From NCBI GenBank assembly GCA_000727475.1, contig KL647324.1, positions 755,267 through 819,266 of the forward strand: DNA of 64,000 bases, in the 5' to 3' direction. The notes under the pieces were generated by a model. That model had not been told where the DNA came from, did no database searches, and was given only the letters and a program-made list of their open reading frames with translations. Made by a program: the position numbers and the translations under genes. The DNA is from Sarcocystis neurona (Eukaryota > Apicomplexa > Conoidasida > Eucoccidiorida > Sarcocystidae). This document shows positions 44,501-55,000 of the stretch, piece after piece; the first letter of the stretch is position 1, and each line of letters opens with the position of its first letter.

Positions 44501-46087
44501 GGAGGGGAACAGCAGCCGCTGAGGAGGAAACAGCAGCAGGAAATGAACCCGACAGGTATGTCCTCTCTTCTTGCTGCAACAGTGGCTCGCAGGTGTGTAG
44601 GCGGGCGATTGAACCCGAGCAGCAGCAGCAGCACGTACAGCAGCACAGAGGCTCTCGACGGCAGCAAAGGCGTGCGCAGTCTAGATCTTGACAGTTGCAG
44701 CAGCTGCTCGTCTGGTGCTGGCTTTCTGCGACGACGGAGTCGCGCGAGCAGCGGCAACGAGTGCAGTCCTGCGGAGGTCGGTCGGGCGGCGAAGACGGAG
44801 CGACAGCAGGTGGGGAAGCAGCAGCAGCTGGAGCAGAGCAGCAGGCGAAGCAGTGGGCTGGGAGGTGGCCAGGATTTGGTACAGGAGCAGCATCAGGAAG
44901 GGTCGCACAGCAGTTGCACCAGTGAGCAGCTGCAGCCGAAGGCTCTCAGCGGCTCCAGCAACAACGAGAGACGGGAATCTGTTGGCGGCACCATCCCGTC
45001 TGCTTTTCAGCACTTGGCAGAGCAGCAGAAGCAGCAGCATTATGATCCATACCACCATGACCTGTGGCACCGGCACCACCGTTTGCGAGCCGAGCGGGTG
45101 CCCGTGCAGCCGCGGCCGCCGCAAAGTGGGGAAAAGCAGCAGCAAGAGTCGCCGGCTTGGGGAATGCAGCACCCTCAGTGGCATCGGCAACCGCAGCACG
45201 GGCGCTACGGGGATATCAGAGGGGATGAGAGTGAAGAAGAAGCCTGGCGGTGGGGTTTGATTGAGCCCTCTCCGTCGCGTAAAGGCCTCAGTGGAAGCAG
45301 ATCGATCAGCGTGCCGTCCCCTACTACTATGCATTCGGCTTCACATGCATCTGCAGGAGCGCTAGATACCGGGGGCTTGCTGGCGGTCTGCCGAAGCATC
45401 CTGGAGCTCGAACACAAGGAGAAACAGGAGCAGCGGGAACAGCTGTCCGCAGCGCAGCAGTCAGTCTCTTCGCAGCAGCAGGCGTCTGCAGCGCGACTGC
45501 CGCTCTCTTTGCAGCAGCAGCCCGCCTCCCCTTCGTCCTTTTCGCAGCCGCAGCAGCGGTCTGCGGCGCAGCTGCAGGAGTGTAGGGTGCAAGAGCGTCA
45601 GCTGCTGGCGCCGCGGGAGCAGCAGCTACGGGAACGGCAGCAGGAGACTGAGGAGGCCGAGAAGACACGGGTATTGCAGGAGGTGCTGCAACGGCAGCAG
45701 GAGGCGCTGCAGCAGCAGCAGATAACCGCGCAGCTGCAGAAGGCACTGCTCCGGCAGCAGGAGGCACTGAAGGCAGCAGGAGCAACAGGAGTTGCAGGAG
45801 CCCTGCCAACAGGGACAGAAGGGGATACTTCCGGTAAAGAGGACGCAGCAGGTTTCCCCGAGGCGGCAGCCGCGGAAATTGTAGCCTTCCATACAAAATC
45901 TCGCCAGCAGCAATTGGAAGAGGTCTGGTTTCGTGTCACGCAGCTCCAGGCGCAGATTCTAGCAAACACAGAAAATCCGCGGCTGCTGCAGCAGTTGATG
46001 CTGGCCCCGGCCAACAGTGGCACGGCTGCAGCGCGCACCACATTTGATCCAGTACGCGGATACGCCGTGCCTTCGGCGCCGCTGTAG
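35420..46087 (+). CDS. Gln-rich coiled-coil protein, seven exons found, function unknown
   Basis: Exons: 35420-35505, 36298-36361, 37199-37284, 38653-38722, 39576-39642, 42226-42969, 43566-46087. They sum to 3639 nt, 1213 codons with the TAG at 46085-46087, and every junction agrees in phase. The N-terminal part is a heptad-rich coiled coil (YREKFEELQISFSNLRKERA, then LLEEHRSVEESLQRIIAEVE). The middle and C-terminal parts are Gln/Glu/Ser-rich with (CAG)n, Gln-Leu helices near 44300 and 45600-45780, and an ordered end (LEEVWFRVTQLQAQIL). No signal peptide, transmembrane helix or enzyme motif was seen. A cytoskeletal or scaffold role is only a guess. The first coding exon was not identified; upstream exons may lie before 35420. 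Confidence 0.75.
35606..35636. repeat. Inverted repeat, 11-bp arms
   Basis: Arms tacatgggtgt (35606-35616) and acacccatgta (35626-35636), with a 9-base loop. It lies in an intron next to a TA run, so it could be a slippage or fold-back product. Confidence 0.8.
36298..36361 (+). CDS. Coiled-coil gene, exon b
   Basis: 64 nt: one base, then 21 codons (LQENLESDQIHGDAAAALLQ). Donor GTAAGC. Confidence 0.75.
37199..37284 (+). CDS. Coiled-coil gene, exon c
   Basis: Acceptor tgctcttgcag, phase 0 in, donor GTAGGT two bases into a codon. Using this donor avoids the TAG at 37286. Heptad-rich. Confidence 0.75.
38653..38722 (+). CDS. Coiled-coil gene, exon d
   Basis: Acceptor gtgtctgtgcag, donor GTAGCG. 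One base plus 23 codons. Continues the coiled coil (VEESLQRIIAEVEDLK). Confidence 0.75.
39576..39642 (+). CDS. Coiled-coil gene, exon e
   Basis: 67 nt between catctgtggacag and GTGGGG. Phase 0 in, one base out, and that base is exactly what the next exon needs. The frame reads SGLSRGFVRLGSTGAAYRAS. Confidence 0.6.
39643..42225 (+). other. Long CTG-rich intron of the coiled-coil gene
   Basis: From about 39860 to the acceptor at 42225 the sense strand is dominated by GCTG/TTGCTG triplets. Long frames read Leu/Cys/Ala only. It contains no convincing exon. At 2.6 kb it is the largest CTG field in the window. Confidence 0.7.
42226..42969 (+). CDS. Coiled-coil gene, exon f
   Basis: Begins with an ordered helix (RDVVRGLRSEMEALQMP), then a Gln/Pro/Glu-rich block and an acidic stretch (ETETEEESKALLQ), ending RRRSATALGS. 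Donor GTATAT at 42970, one base over. Confidence 0.8.
43566..46087 (+). CDS. Coiled-coil gene, exon g (last, or last clear, exon)
   Basis: Acceptor gtttctcgttcag; two bases complete a Gly codon. Contains Gln/Glu-rich blocks, an ordered island (VYADMAQEPQDPKEQ), His-rich HHDLWHRHHRLR, and a C-terminal helix. TAG at 46085-46087. Confidence 0.85.
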
Positions 46088-46650
46088 CCATCCGGCGAAA
46101 CTCACCTCGCAGCAGCAGCACGAGCTGCGGGACTGCGCAGGGAGGAGTACCACCAGCAGCAGCAGGAATTGCCACACCAGCGGGTCAGCTCTGGTAGTGG
46201 CAGCGTGTTGAGCTCAGCGTCAGCAATAGCAGCAGCAGGTCCAGCGGCCACAGCAGTGAGGACCGGCAACAGTAGCAGCAGCGCTTGCGGTGGGGGAATT
46301 GCAGGTGCTTACACCAATTTTGCTTGCGCAACTGCAGGAGCGGCGTGTGCGTCCTGCACGTGGTACTCGAGAGCAGCAACAGCAGCAGCCGCGGTGGCGC
46401 CGCCTTCCGTGTAGTGAACCCCACGCGCGCAGCAGCAGCAGCAACAGCAGTAGTGTGTCTGTCTGTGCTTCTGTTGTTGCACCTGCCGTGGTTCGGCAGC
46501 TTCCCCAGCCGCAGCACGAGCAGCAGGGCGACAGTCGGTCAGCGTATCAGGAGACCGGCGCGCTTTTTCCCAATCGCACCTGAACCAGTGGCTCGTCAGT
46601 TCTCACTGCAGTCGCAGCAGATGTATGCGATGCTGTGGAGCCATAAGATC
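46088..46650 (+). other. Coding-like extension past the stop of the coiled-coil gene
   Basis: The same frame stays open to 46414 after the TAG and reads ARAAGLRREEYHQQQQELP. Then a second frame (LQERRVRPARGTREQQQQQP, to about 46550) and a third (APEPVARQFSLQSQQMYAML, to about 46650) look protein-like. Explanations: an unrecognised intron removing the stop, readthrough, assembly errors, or a decayed C-terminus. A 61-nt intron 46052-46112 would remove the TAG but lands in a less convincing frame. Confidence 0.4.
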
Positions 46651-49571
46651 TTGTATATACATATATATATATGTATCTATGCCTGTGGAGAGGCCAAGAC
46701 GTACAGGGACGTACCTCTCTCTCTGCTTGATGTGTGACTGTACACGTTTCTATCCATTTATACATAGGCATATATATATGTACATATATATATATATATG
46801 GATAAGCGCGTATACAGGCAGTGTATCTATGGACGTATCAAGAAAGAGAAAATAACGGCGGGTGTATCAAGAAAGAGCAGATAACCGTTTTACGGGCGTA
46901 TAATACACGTGTATAGGAGCAGAAAGATAGACACGCATGTACAGATCTCTGTGACTCGGTCTGTTTTCGATTTTACGCCTACGTTAATATAATTTTGCGT
47001 CTGTGGTTGAATGCCAGCAACGGGGTGTCTTGATCTGTATACAGGTGGCCGGTGTGTGCTGGGGTGTGGATATCCGGTTTGCACATGTGTAGCATTACTA
47101 TTGATGCGTACATAGCTGCGAGGACGTCGGGAGCGCTGACGTGCAGAGAGGTATTCGTAAGCGCGTGGCTGGAGTACGCCAGTATATCTCATTATTTGGG
47201 GTACTCACATGTATACAAGCAGCTGTCTAGCGGCGCAACGGCAGACGTGCGCTGCAATGGACTGTGCTGCTGTTCCAGGTGCCGACCACACAGGCGCTGC
47301 GGACGCGTGAGGCAGGATGAGGACTTTCTGCAGATATACGGGGAGAAATAGGTTCACCTGTGCGTACCGCTGCAAGTGGCTTTATGTATACGCAGAAGGA
47401 AAAACTTCCACACTTACATGTCTCTGTACCGAAGCGTTAAACGTAGTAGGGAGAGGAAGGCGACACGCGGACTTGCTGAAGCAGTGCTTTTACAGAGAGA
47501 CTGTTTGCCCTTCTGAAAAGCCGTCTGCTGCACAAACAAGAGCAGGGGCACCATCCCGCTAGATGTGAAAGATGTAGACGCCGAGCTGCCGAATGGGTGA
47601 ACAGCTGCTGTCGCCCGCTACTGCTGCTGTGGCGCAGCGCGTGCGTGGTCGCTAAGGAACGCTCTGTGCTGCGGAGCCGAGGTGCTTCCCATGCAGCTAT
47701 GCGGCAGTGGCGCTCCCCCTCGCCGGCAGGGGCTGAAGAAGCGCAAACCGGTTTGGCGCAGAGTCACGCCGTGTGCCGGCGCTGAACACACTTGCAAAAT
47801 GGGAGGACATCTTGCGTGTGAAGGCTGCGTGGAGGGGCTTTACAACTCTTTCGCGCAACTGGGTTCCGCCGTTGAATGCGTTATATACATTTGTGTGCAA
47901 GTATGTGTGCACACAAGTGTGAGTAGCGGCGCCGTATATGTCCATGTGTACAGAGACACGTATATATATATATATATGTAGATATATAATTACTATGGAC
48001 GTGTATGTGTTACATGTGTCCCTATGTATGTATACCTGTGTGTACAGATATATGCATATATGTGTACGTGTATAGACGTGTGCTGTGGGAACCTTGCCGC
48101 CGCGCCCGAAGACGTCTTTCCGCAGGTGTAAGACTCCGTATCGCAGTCGAAGTGCGCACGTACACGTATGTAGACACACGTGGATGTGTTGAAAGCAGAT
48201 TGACTACCGAAGTTGAGGAGGCACCAACCGCACAGGAAAGGAACGCCGGTGCAGTAGATGCGGAGTGACAACGGGAATTCAGTGTTCTTTCGCTTCTCCT
48301 TGCTGTGGACGTATGCGAGATGCTCGTGTACATATGTGTGTGTAGATTGTCGTGTACTCTTCTGAGTGCAGCTGTGTACAGATGGTCGTACGTCTGAAAA
48401 TATTCATCTGTTCGCCGGTGCCACTGCTTGCGTCTATGTACTAGAGAAGCGCCTGCACAAGAAACTACGCCCTGGAGAGCTGTACTTCCTCCACCTGTGT
48501 AGGGGTGCTTGATCTGTTTTCATGTGTGCATATTTATGTATGTGTACTTACATGTATTTACACGCACACACACACACACACATGACGTACAGCCACTGGT
48601 GCAGCTGCATGTACATAGAGCCATGTCTTGTAGACGTCAAAAAGTCGTGAAGTGGCGTGATTGCTAGTGCTCAAGTAGTTGCTTGTCGTATACGCAGGAA
48701 GCGTATTTACGCTTGCCTCTGGGTGACACGATTAGTCCTCCGTTTTCTCCTGCGAAGGCGCCAGTAGGACAACTCGCTAATACTAACATTCTTGCTTCAG
48801 GCAACATTATTAAGGTCTTCAGCAGCCTGTTGTTGAATTCGAATTTCTCAGGAGTTCGTCTCTGACTAAATTATTTGACGTGTGTTGATAGACGTACCTC
48901 AGATAATATATAGTAGAACAACGCTCACACATGGAAGGCGTCAGTGCGCCGTCGCACCTTCTTTATCAAAATGTAGTTTCCGAGATGACGTTGGTACAGC
49001 ATGCGTTTTTCACCTTCCCACGGAAGTGGTGCCCACATCTTTTTGCAGTCACAGCATAACAAGCCTCATTCATCTATCTGTCTACCAGGATGCCTGTCTA
49101 CGTATACGCATTTATTCCCAAATAAAATGCGTATGGCATATGCTTCACCTATTTGGTGTACAGATGTGAAGTGTCTATATGTACATGCAAGTGCTTTTCG
49201 TGTTTGTTGGACACACGTCGAGGATGTGGTTCTGTGGACGTGTGTGTCTCTACGGGGTATGTTGACGCGTGCGTCTGGAAAAGAACGAAGGAGGTTTTTT
49301 GTCGACATCGTTGTGCGGTAGGCGAGTCTTTGCCTGCAGCGACGTGCGTCGATGTGTGTGCAAGGGCCGACAGGAGGAAAACAGTCAAACTGAAAATGCG
49401 CATGTGCTTTTCAAAGTTTTGTGATGTGATGACAATTCGGATCACGGGTTTGGAATGGTGCTGCAGACGTCCGAGGCAGCAGCAAGATGGTGTGCATGGA
49501 CTGCGTGTTGCAATTAGAGAGCGACGTTTTTCAGAGAGTGGGCCACTGCCGTTTCGTTTTATTTGCAACAG
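46651..49571. other. Region with no confident gene
   Basis: TA microsatellites at 46655-46800 and 47955-48080. Plus-strand fragments that could be exons of the next gene: about 47280-47350 (QDEDFLQIYGEK), about 47795-47880 (LAKWEDILRVKAAWRGF), 48120-48165 (VRLRIAVEVR), and 48698-48865 (LRLPLGDTISPPFSPAKAP, after tacgcag). Their phases could not be chained. A textbook TACTAAC branch site followed by cttgcttcag lies at 48781-48800. Confidence 0.35.
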
Positions 49572-49697
49572 AACTTACCACTTCTTGTGCAATTGTATTT
49601 TTCCCATAAAAGTGCTACTCCGCCGGTCGTGCGGCTATTTACCTTCGAGAGCTGCCCACCCTTTACACGACTTTCCTTTGTGGAGCATCACTTTCCG
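49572..49697 (+). CDS. Probable exon of an unidentified plus-strand gene
   Basis: 126 nt, phase 0 to 0, between a strong acceptor (cgttttatttgcaacag) and a strong donor (GTAAAG). It encodes 42 residues with good composition (LPLLVQLYFSHKSATPPVVR, then RLSFVEHHFP). It probably belongs to the same gene as the exons from 51546, but the exons between were not found with certainty. Confidence 0.5.
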
Positions 49698-51545
49698 GTA
49701 AAGCAATTCGCAAAGGTTGCAGGCGTCCACTTGGCTGCGACACGTCGACAGGGGAGAGCGTAGTATTTCGTACAGCACGTGGCGCTTCCGGAGGTCGCGT
49801 GCGCTGCTGCCTGGATAGCATTTCTTCCGCAGGCACATCTCACTGTCGCACCGTAGAGGGGCCGCGCGCATCACTGCATCACGGCTTGCATCTATAGGTC
49901 CATAATGCGCAGTGAAGTAGTACAAGTCAAGCCTGTTGTGGCGGATGCATCGCACCGCCGCGTACGTAGAGAACTCTCACGTGCTTAGCACACTGTGGCA
50001 CGCACGTATTGTTACACGCTGCTTACATTGCTATACGCGAATGCACGTACAAGCGTGCATACATATACATATATACATATATATATATATGTATATATTT
50101 ATATATATGTGAATATGAGTTGTGTGGCGTAAGTGCCCTGTGGGGTACGAGGATGAGTTCTCTTGATTGAGCGAGGAAGATCGAAGATGTAGTTCCGGCT
50201 GAACACAGCTGATCATGCACGCCTAATTAGGGCTGTTGGCTTCACTGGTCCCACCACGTGGCACCCGATTGTATGCCCGCTCCTCTCGGTGCAGCGGACA
50301 GCTAAGCGCCTCTGTGACGCTGTTCACGTAAACATTTCCAGAGGAATCTCTCCAGCTCCGTGTCGAAAAGCCCTTTTCTAACCACCTCTCACTCCGACGG
50401 CTGCTCTACACGCAGTAGAGCTCCTCTGCGTGTAGAGATGCTCCGGAGGTATACTTAACATGTAGATCAGTCTTGCGATTTTCTGGGTGCATCGATCTTC
50501 GAAGAAAAAGGTGGCTGTGTCCGCCATTGCTTCAGGAAGGAGACTCAAAGTTTGTCACATTTATCTTCGATCTTTCAAAAGAAAATGGTAGCTGCATCTT
50601 TCGTTACTCCAGAATGGAGCCCTAGGAAGTCCGTAAAGCACTTCTTGTGATGGGATCTCTGTCTACCTTTGCTCATCTTTGCTCCAACGTATCAGAAGTC
50701 CTGGTCCCTCTTTTTGGCGTGTAGCGCAGTGCTCCATTTTCTACCCGTTTTGCCTACAGACAACCTACAGCTTCTCTGCGCGGACCCTGTTACCGGTGTA
50801 GACCCTGCGTTCACAGATATTCTTCTGCCGTCTTGATCCGGTCTTCTACTGAGTATAGCTGCCAATTCTATCATCACCGCGGAACATTCGTAGCTGTCTC
50901 GATTCCTCCACTTGGAAGTTGTCAGTCTTCTTGAAAATATGTAACCCTTCACTTCTCCTATTTGCTTTTTGTCTTAGTGTCTCCTTCGCTTGTGCACGAA
51001 TTTAGTCGTCTGCCCCGTAAAGGAGGTAATTTTGTGTATTCGCAACTGTCTGTAAAAAAGTCTACGCCTGCTTTCCGCTCACTGGAACACATGTTCTTCC
51101 GAATTTGGATAACTGCGTCTTATCGTTTGTCTAACGATTTCTGCGCACGCGTGTACACGACCTTTTCGCTTATAGTGGAAACACTCTCTTCGGCTGCTTT
51201 TCACGCGAACTGATCAGCTACACTTTCTTCTTTCTCCTTATACATTCTCACATACTTGTGTATATACATATATACATATCTATATTGAGGCGTGTTTACC
51301 CCTCGTGTATGATTCTCTTACTGTCCATCCGCGGCCTCTCTTTTTATATGCATGATCGTCGATCCACTGTTTCTGCGCAGTCTGGCTCTCCTCTCTGACG
51401 TACGCCTACACGTACCTCTCTCTGCTAAAATCTATTTCTCTTATCTCTCTCTCTCCGTGTGTATATATATGTATATATATATATATGTGGGCAGAGAGAG
51501 AAAGAGAGCGAGACGCCGAAGACACATGCACACGCCTGTGCGAAG
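49698..51545 (+). other. Gap between gene-3 exons, with weak exon candidates
   Basis: Candidate pieces: 50756-50791 (TTYSFSARTLLP, after gttttgcctacag and before GTGTAG, phase 0 to 0), and a frame at about 50976-51213 after tttttgtcttag (RLPRKGGNFVYSQLSVKK, ending in TGA). A minus-strand frame of 86 codons (50692-50952) opposes the first. Around 50500-50630 two stretches beginning tcgatctt and containing GAAAA.GGTRGCTG look like an old duplication. TA run at 51460-51490. Confidence 0.35.
50405..50438. repeat. Perfect inverted repeat, 12-bp arms
   Basis: Arms ctctacacgcag (50405-50416) and ctgcgtgtagag (50427-50438), with a 10-base loop (tagagctcct). GC-richer than its surroundings. No terminator or tRNA role is evident. 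Confidence 0.85.
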
Positions 51546-51627
51546 AGTGTGACCCTGCAGCTGCTACGCATCGCTTTGTGTGATGTTAAAGAGGGAGACC
51601 GAGTGGAAATTACCACGTTGGCTTTTG
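51546..51627 (+). CDS. Gene 3, exon A
   Basis: Starts after cctgtgcgaag in phase 0 (a second in-phase AG lies at 51560). Reads LRIALCDVKEGDRVEITTLA. Donor GTGTAC, one base over. Confidence 0.5.
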
Positions 51628-54600
51628 GTGTACAAGTGAACATACCTACTTATATGCGTTCGTAACCACCGAGCACATACAGACAGATATCGACACGTAG
51701 ACGCCTGCATACATCTACGTATACATGTATCTAAACCTTGAACTGTAGGATTTCTCCAAAGACATGTAGATTCTTCTCCACATATATGCGTACATGTTCC
51801 TGACGTGCTTTACTGTACTAGTAAGTATATATATATATATATTTACATATGTATGACAGCTAGGTGCTTGAACCGCGTCATCGGGGGCCTGCAGGTGGTC
51901 GATTTGCGAGGCTTCACCTGAAGAACTGAGGACACAGTGGCGTCCTCTGCGGCAGAGAGCATTAATTTTTTACACGTAAGAAGCACGCAGAGAGACAGCT
52001 GCGGCCAGAGGCGCCGCTCGCATGACGAAGACCACGCGCGCTCCAGACCCTCGGACTTGCCTACACAGAGACTTACGTATGCAGACATACGTGTGTACAT
52101 ATAATTACATGCAAGCACACGATTGTGTGTTCCTAGGTGGCCGCTTCTCGATCACTGTATACGTGTTGCCACCAACGTGAATGTGGCCTTTCCTCTTTAC
52201 AAATGTGTCACTGCACACGTGTATATTGATACAGATACAAACGGACACGTGGGTGTGATTCACGTGCTGCGTATCGATATATATATATATACATACATAC
52301 GTAAGGTGGTCTTTGCGCACATACAGGCAGATGTGCACGTGTAATCCGCCTCATTTATGTATGTAGGTAGATATGTATGTTTTGGTTAAACGTTTGCTTA
52401 TGTGTACGTGTACACGTGCAGGGGCACACACGTGCAAAACGTACAAACGTAGACATGTAGGTGTCCACCCAGGCATGCTGCACCTGCGTCTCGCGGATGA
52501 CGCACGTATCTGCATGGGTCCCAACCCTGCAGGACGTGTCCGCCTGCAGTGGAAGCTTGTGTATTATCTATCAGCACCAGAGGTGAGATACAATATTTTC
52601 ACTTGTACACACAGAGAGACAGAGAAAATGAGATTGAGCGCGCTACGCTGAAGGTGTACGGAGATCGCCACTGGACAGCGTCGTGATGATACAGGTGTAT
52701 TTTCCCATTCACATACACGTGTGTGCGTGCACAAACGTGAGCGACTTTTTCGTCGGTCTGACCCAGTCCTCTCTTTCATCCGAGTGGATTTATAGAGGAA
52801 TTCGATTTGCTAAAAAGAATGACGTCCGTGCTTCAAAGAAGTCAAATCTCTCCATTTCGTTGCTGAAGGTGCACATATCCGTATACACGTATACCCACAT
52901 ATATATACATATATATGTACAGGAAACAGACGCCTGTGCTCTTGTGTACGTGCAAACAAATACACACATGCACGCTCCCTTACTGTCTTGGACGACCTAA
53001 ACAATTGTGACGGCAGGTGCACATCTCCGTACAACCCGGAGCCCTCGGCTACATACCGTGATCTACACGCCTCTGGAAACGATTTCTCTATACAGTGTCC
53101 ATACGTACATATAGACATGTAAACTCAGATACGTGAACATGCGCTACACGTGCACGCACACACATGCGTATACACTAATATATAAATATATATACATATA
53201 CGCATGTATATATATATATGTGCACTGTAAGTGAGACACAAAACCATGCGGTTGTATATATATGGACCGTGAGTGACACAGAAAACCACGCGGATGTATA
53301 GGAATACGTATATGTGCGTCTTTTTAACAAGAAGGAGGTGCAGACGAGTTTCTGTCGTGTAGGAGACGGAAGGCGCTTGACTCCGTTGAGGCCGCTTCGG
53401 CATTTTACGGCAGCACTGCCTACCAGTTGTACGCGTCGGGCCATATACGTATACATACACATGTATAATATGAATAGATATACACATACATGTGTGCATA
53501 TATATCTATACATCAACAGACGCGCATATATGCGCTTACACATATAGAGAGTTGTATTACGTGTGCGGACGCACGGTAAGACAGGCTGGAGTCTTATTAA
53601 GCAGACAACAGAGAACCGCAGCTTTTGTTGGCGGGCGCACAGTCACACGTGTGCCAACAGCAGAGCAGCTGGCCAGCCGCCGTCCGTTTGCTTCTCCCTC
53701 CTCTTCGAGATCCTCTCTTCTCCCATATATCTGTCTCCGTAGAAAGTTTGGGTTGTCACACGTTTACACATCTACAGATGCGGCGCGCGTGATACACATA
53801 TATATCCACATATGAGCATGCAAATATAATATAGATACGACAACAAGTTTCAGTAGAGGACGTCGTGGCGGAAGTCGAGCGCTGCGGCCCTCCCACGCAG
53901 CAGGCGGTACAAACATTCGCAGGGGGAGACCTACGCACCGCCAACAGAGACGGCGACAGACACACAGACCTACCGACAGCAAAGACAGAGCCACGGCGAC
54001 GCAGACACGTATACGAAAATATTTGCAAGCAGGTGAACCGGTCTCTGTGTCGGCGTGCATGCATGAAGAGATGCTGTCGTGTGCGGGGCTGCGAACTGTT
54101 GCAGGGATCGCACTCGAGAAGAAGGACGTGTCGCCTTGCGGAGAAGGGTACAGGCCCTCACGGGGCAGCAACGCATGCAGGACAGCCGCTGCAACCGACT
54201 GCTGCTGCTTCCGCAGCCCCGCGGTGGTATATGGAAAACACAGGCAGCAGCTACTGCTGGTGTGGACACGTCTGTGGTGCAGCAGTCCCACCACCAAGCA
54301 GCGCTGCTGTGCAAGGTTCCGCCTTCCTCCTCCTTCGCCTCCTCCCTCCCCCCGTGTTGCAGCCCACGACGCTCCTCCTAACGTTGCTGCTGCTGCTGCA
54401 ACGGGCTGCTGCTGCTGCCGTTGACGCCGCTGCTGCTGCTGCTGCGGCAGGTGACGCAAAGCTGCTGTTGCGGTCTGACAGCAGCAGCTGCTGTCATCAG
54501 AGGGGCGCCAGCATCAGCTGCTCCTGGCGCTGGAATCCTAACTCCTGCAGTTCGCAGCTTGTGACGGAGATGCTCTGTAGCAGCAGCAGCGACAGCAGCA

Positions 54601-54632
54601 GCACAGCAGTCGCAGCTGTACCTTTCACCTGA
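51546..54632 (+). CDS. Unidentified beta-strand-rich protein, eight exons chained
   Basis: Exons: 51546-51627, 52137-52176, 52453-52582, 52767-52868, 53017-53057, 53363-53448, 53550-53738, and 53854 onward. Phases agree at every joint. The product alternates short beta-like stretches (VEITTLAF, GRFSITVYVLPPT, RVRLQWKLVYYLSAPE, LSISLLKVHISV) with charged turns, then becomes Ser/Arg-rich. I do not recognise the family; a VPS13-like or other beta-groove lipid-transfer protein is a weak guess from pattern alone. The end is uncertain: the last frame is open to a TGA at 54630-54632 but crosses a CTG-rich, intron-like tract at about 54340-54455. The 5' end is upstream. Confidence 0.55.
52137..52176 (+). 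CDS. Gene 3, exon B
   Basis: 40 nt. Acceptor tgtgttcctag, donor GTGAAT. Reads GRFSITVYVLPP. Small, but required by phase between exons A and C. Another frame stays open to the TA run at 52278, so this boundary is not certain. Confidence 0.45.
52453..52582 (+). CDS. Gene 3, exon C
   Basis: One base plus 43 codons, donor GTGAGA. Reads HLRLADDARICMGPNPAG, then RVRLQWKLVYYLSAPE. Confidence 0.65.
52767..52868 (+). CDS. Gene 3, exon D
   Basis: 102 nt, phase 0 to 0, after cgtcggtctgacccag. Reads SSEWIYRGIRFAKKNDVR, ending LSISLLK. Donor GTGCAC. The minus strand here is full of stops, which fixes the strand. Confidence 0.65.
53017..53057 (+). CDS. Gene 3, exon E
   Basis: 41 nt. Starts VHISVQPGALGYI. 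Donor GTGATC, two bases over. The exon start nearly copies the first bases of the preceding intron (gtgcacatRtccgta), a possible source of alternative splicing. Confidence 0.5.
53363..53448 (+). CDS. Gene 3, exon F
   Basis: After tctgtcgtgtag. One base, then ALDSVEAASAFYGSTAYQLY and ASGHI. Donor GTATAC, one base over. Confidence 0.5.
53550..53738 (+). CDS. Gene 3, exon G
   Basis: After catatagag. Two bases complete Gln, then LYYVCGRTVRQAGVLLSRQQ and a Ser/Arg-rich part. Donor GTAGAA, one base over, matching exon H. A strong GTAAGA donor at 53576 is also in phase 0, so a shorter form is possible. Confidence 0.45.
53854..54060 (+). CDS. Gene 3, exon H (5' part)
   Basis: After caacaagtttcag. 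Two bases complete Leu, then EDVVAEVERCGPPTQQAVQT. Beyond about 54010 two frames are equally protein-like (one reads LRTVAGIALEKKDVSPCGEG at about 54080-54140), so the end is not fixed. Confidence 0.45.
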
Positions 54633-55000
54633 ACACCACTAGGAAAACTGCATGCAGCCCGCCGCAGCAGCAGGCCGTTCTCAGGAGCAGCACCAACGTG
54701 CAAGGGCACCTCGGCACGGCAGCAGCGGCTCTAGACGCGCAAAGAACGACGCGCGCGTGCGCGGTCGAGCCACAAACCTTGCACACCGCCAAGAAGCCTC
54801 TCGGGAAGAAGCAGTAGCAGCAGCAATACTGGCGCACGCATGCAGGAAGCATGTCAGAAGAAACAGCAGCCGCGGCACTGCGTTAGCAGCAGAGACAGCA
54901 AACACGCGTAAAGCTGCAGTCTCAGCAAATGCAGTCCCACCTTCCACCTACCGAAGAAGCAGCACTCGCGCCGCATGCATGTGGCCGCGCACATGTTAAC
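54452..55000 (+). other. CAG-rich, coding-like stretch of uncertain frame
   Basis: After a CTG-rich tract and gctgcggcag, one frame reads VIRGAPASAAPGAGILTPAV, stopping near 54562. From 54652 another reads RQEASREEAVAAAILAHACR and ANTRKAAVSANAVPPSTY, to 54999. Composition is exon-like on the plus strand. Not chained to gene 3. Confidence 0.35.

Noticed and set aside
50692..50952. 86-codon minus-strand open frame starting with ATG
   Set aside because: Composition is unremarkable, no splice or start support, and the opposite strand has equally good frames.
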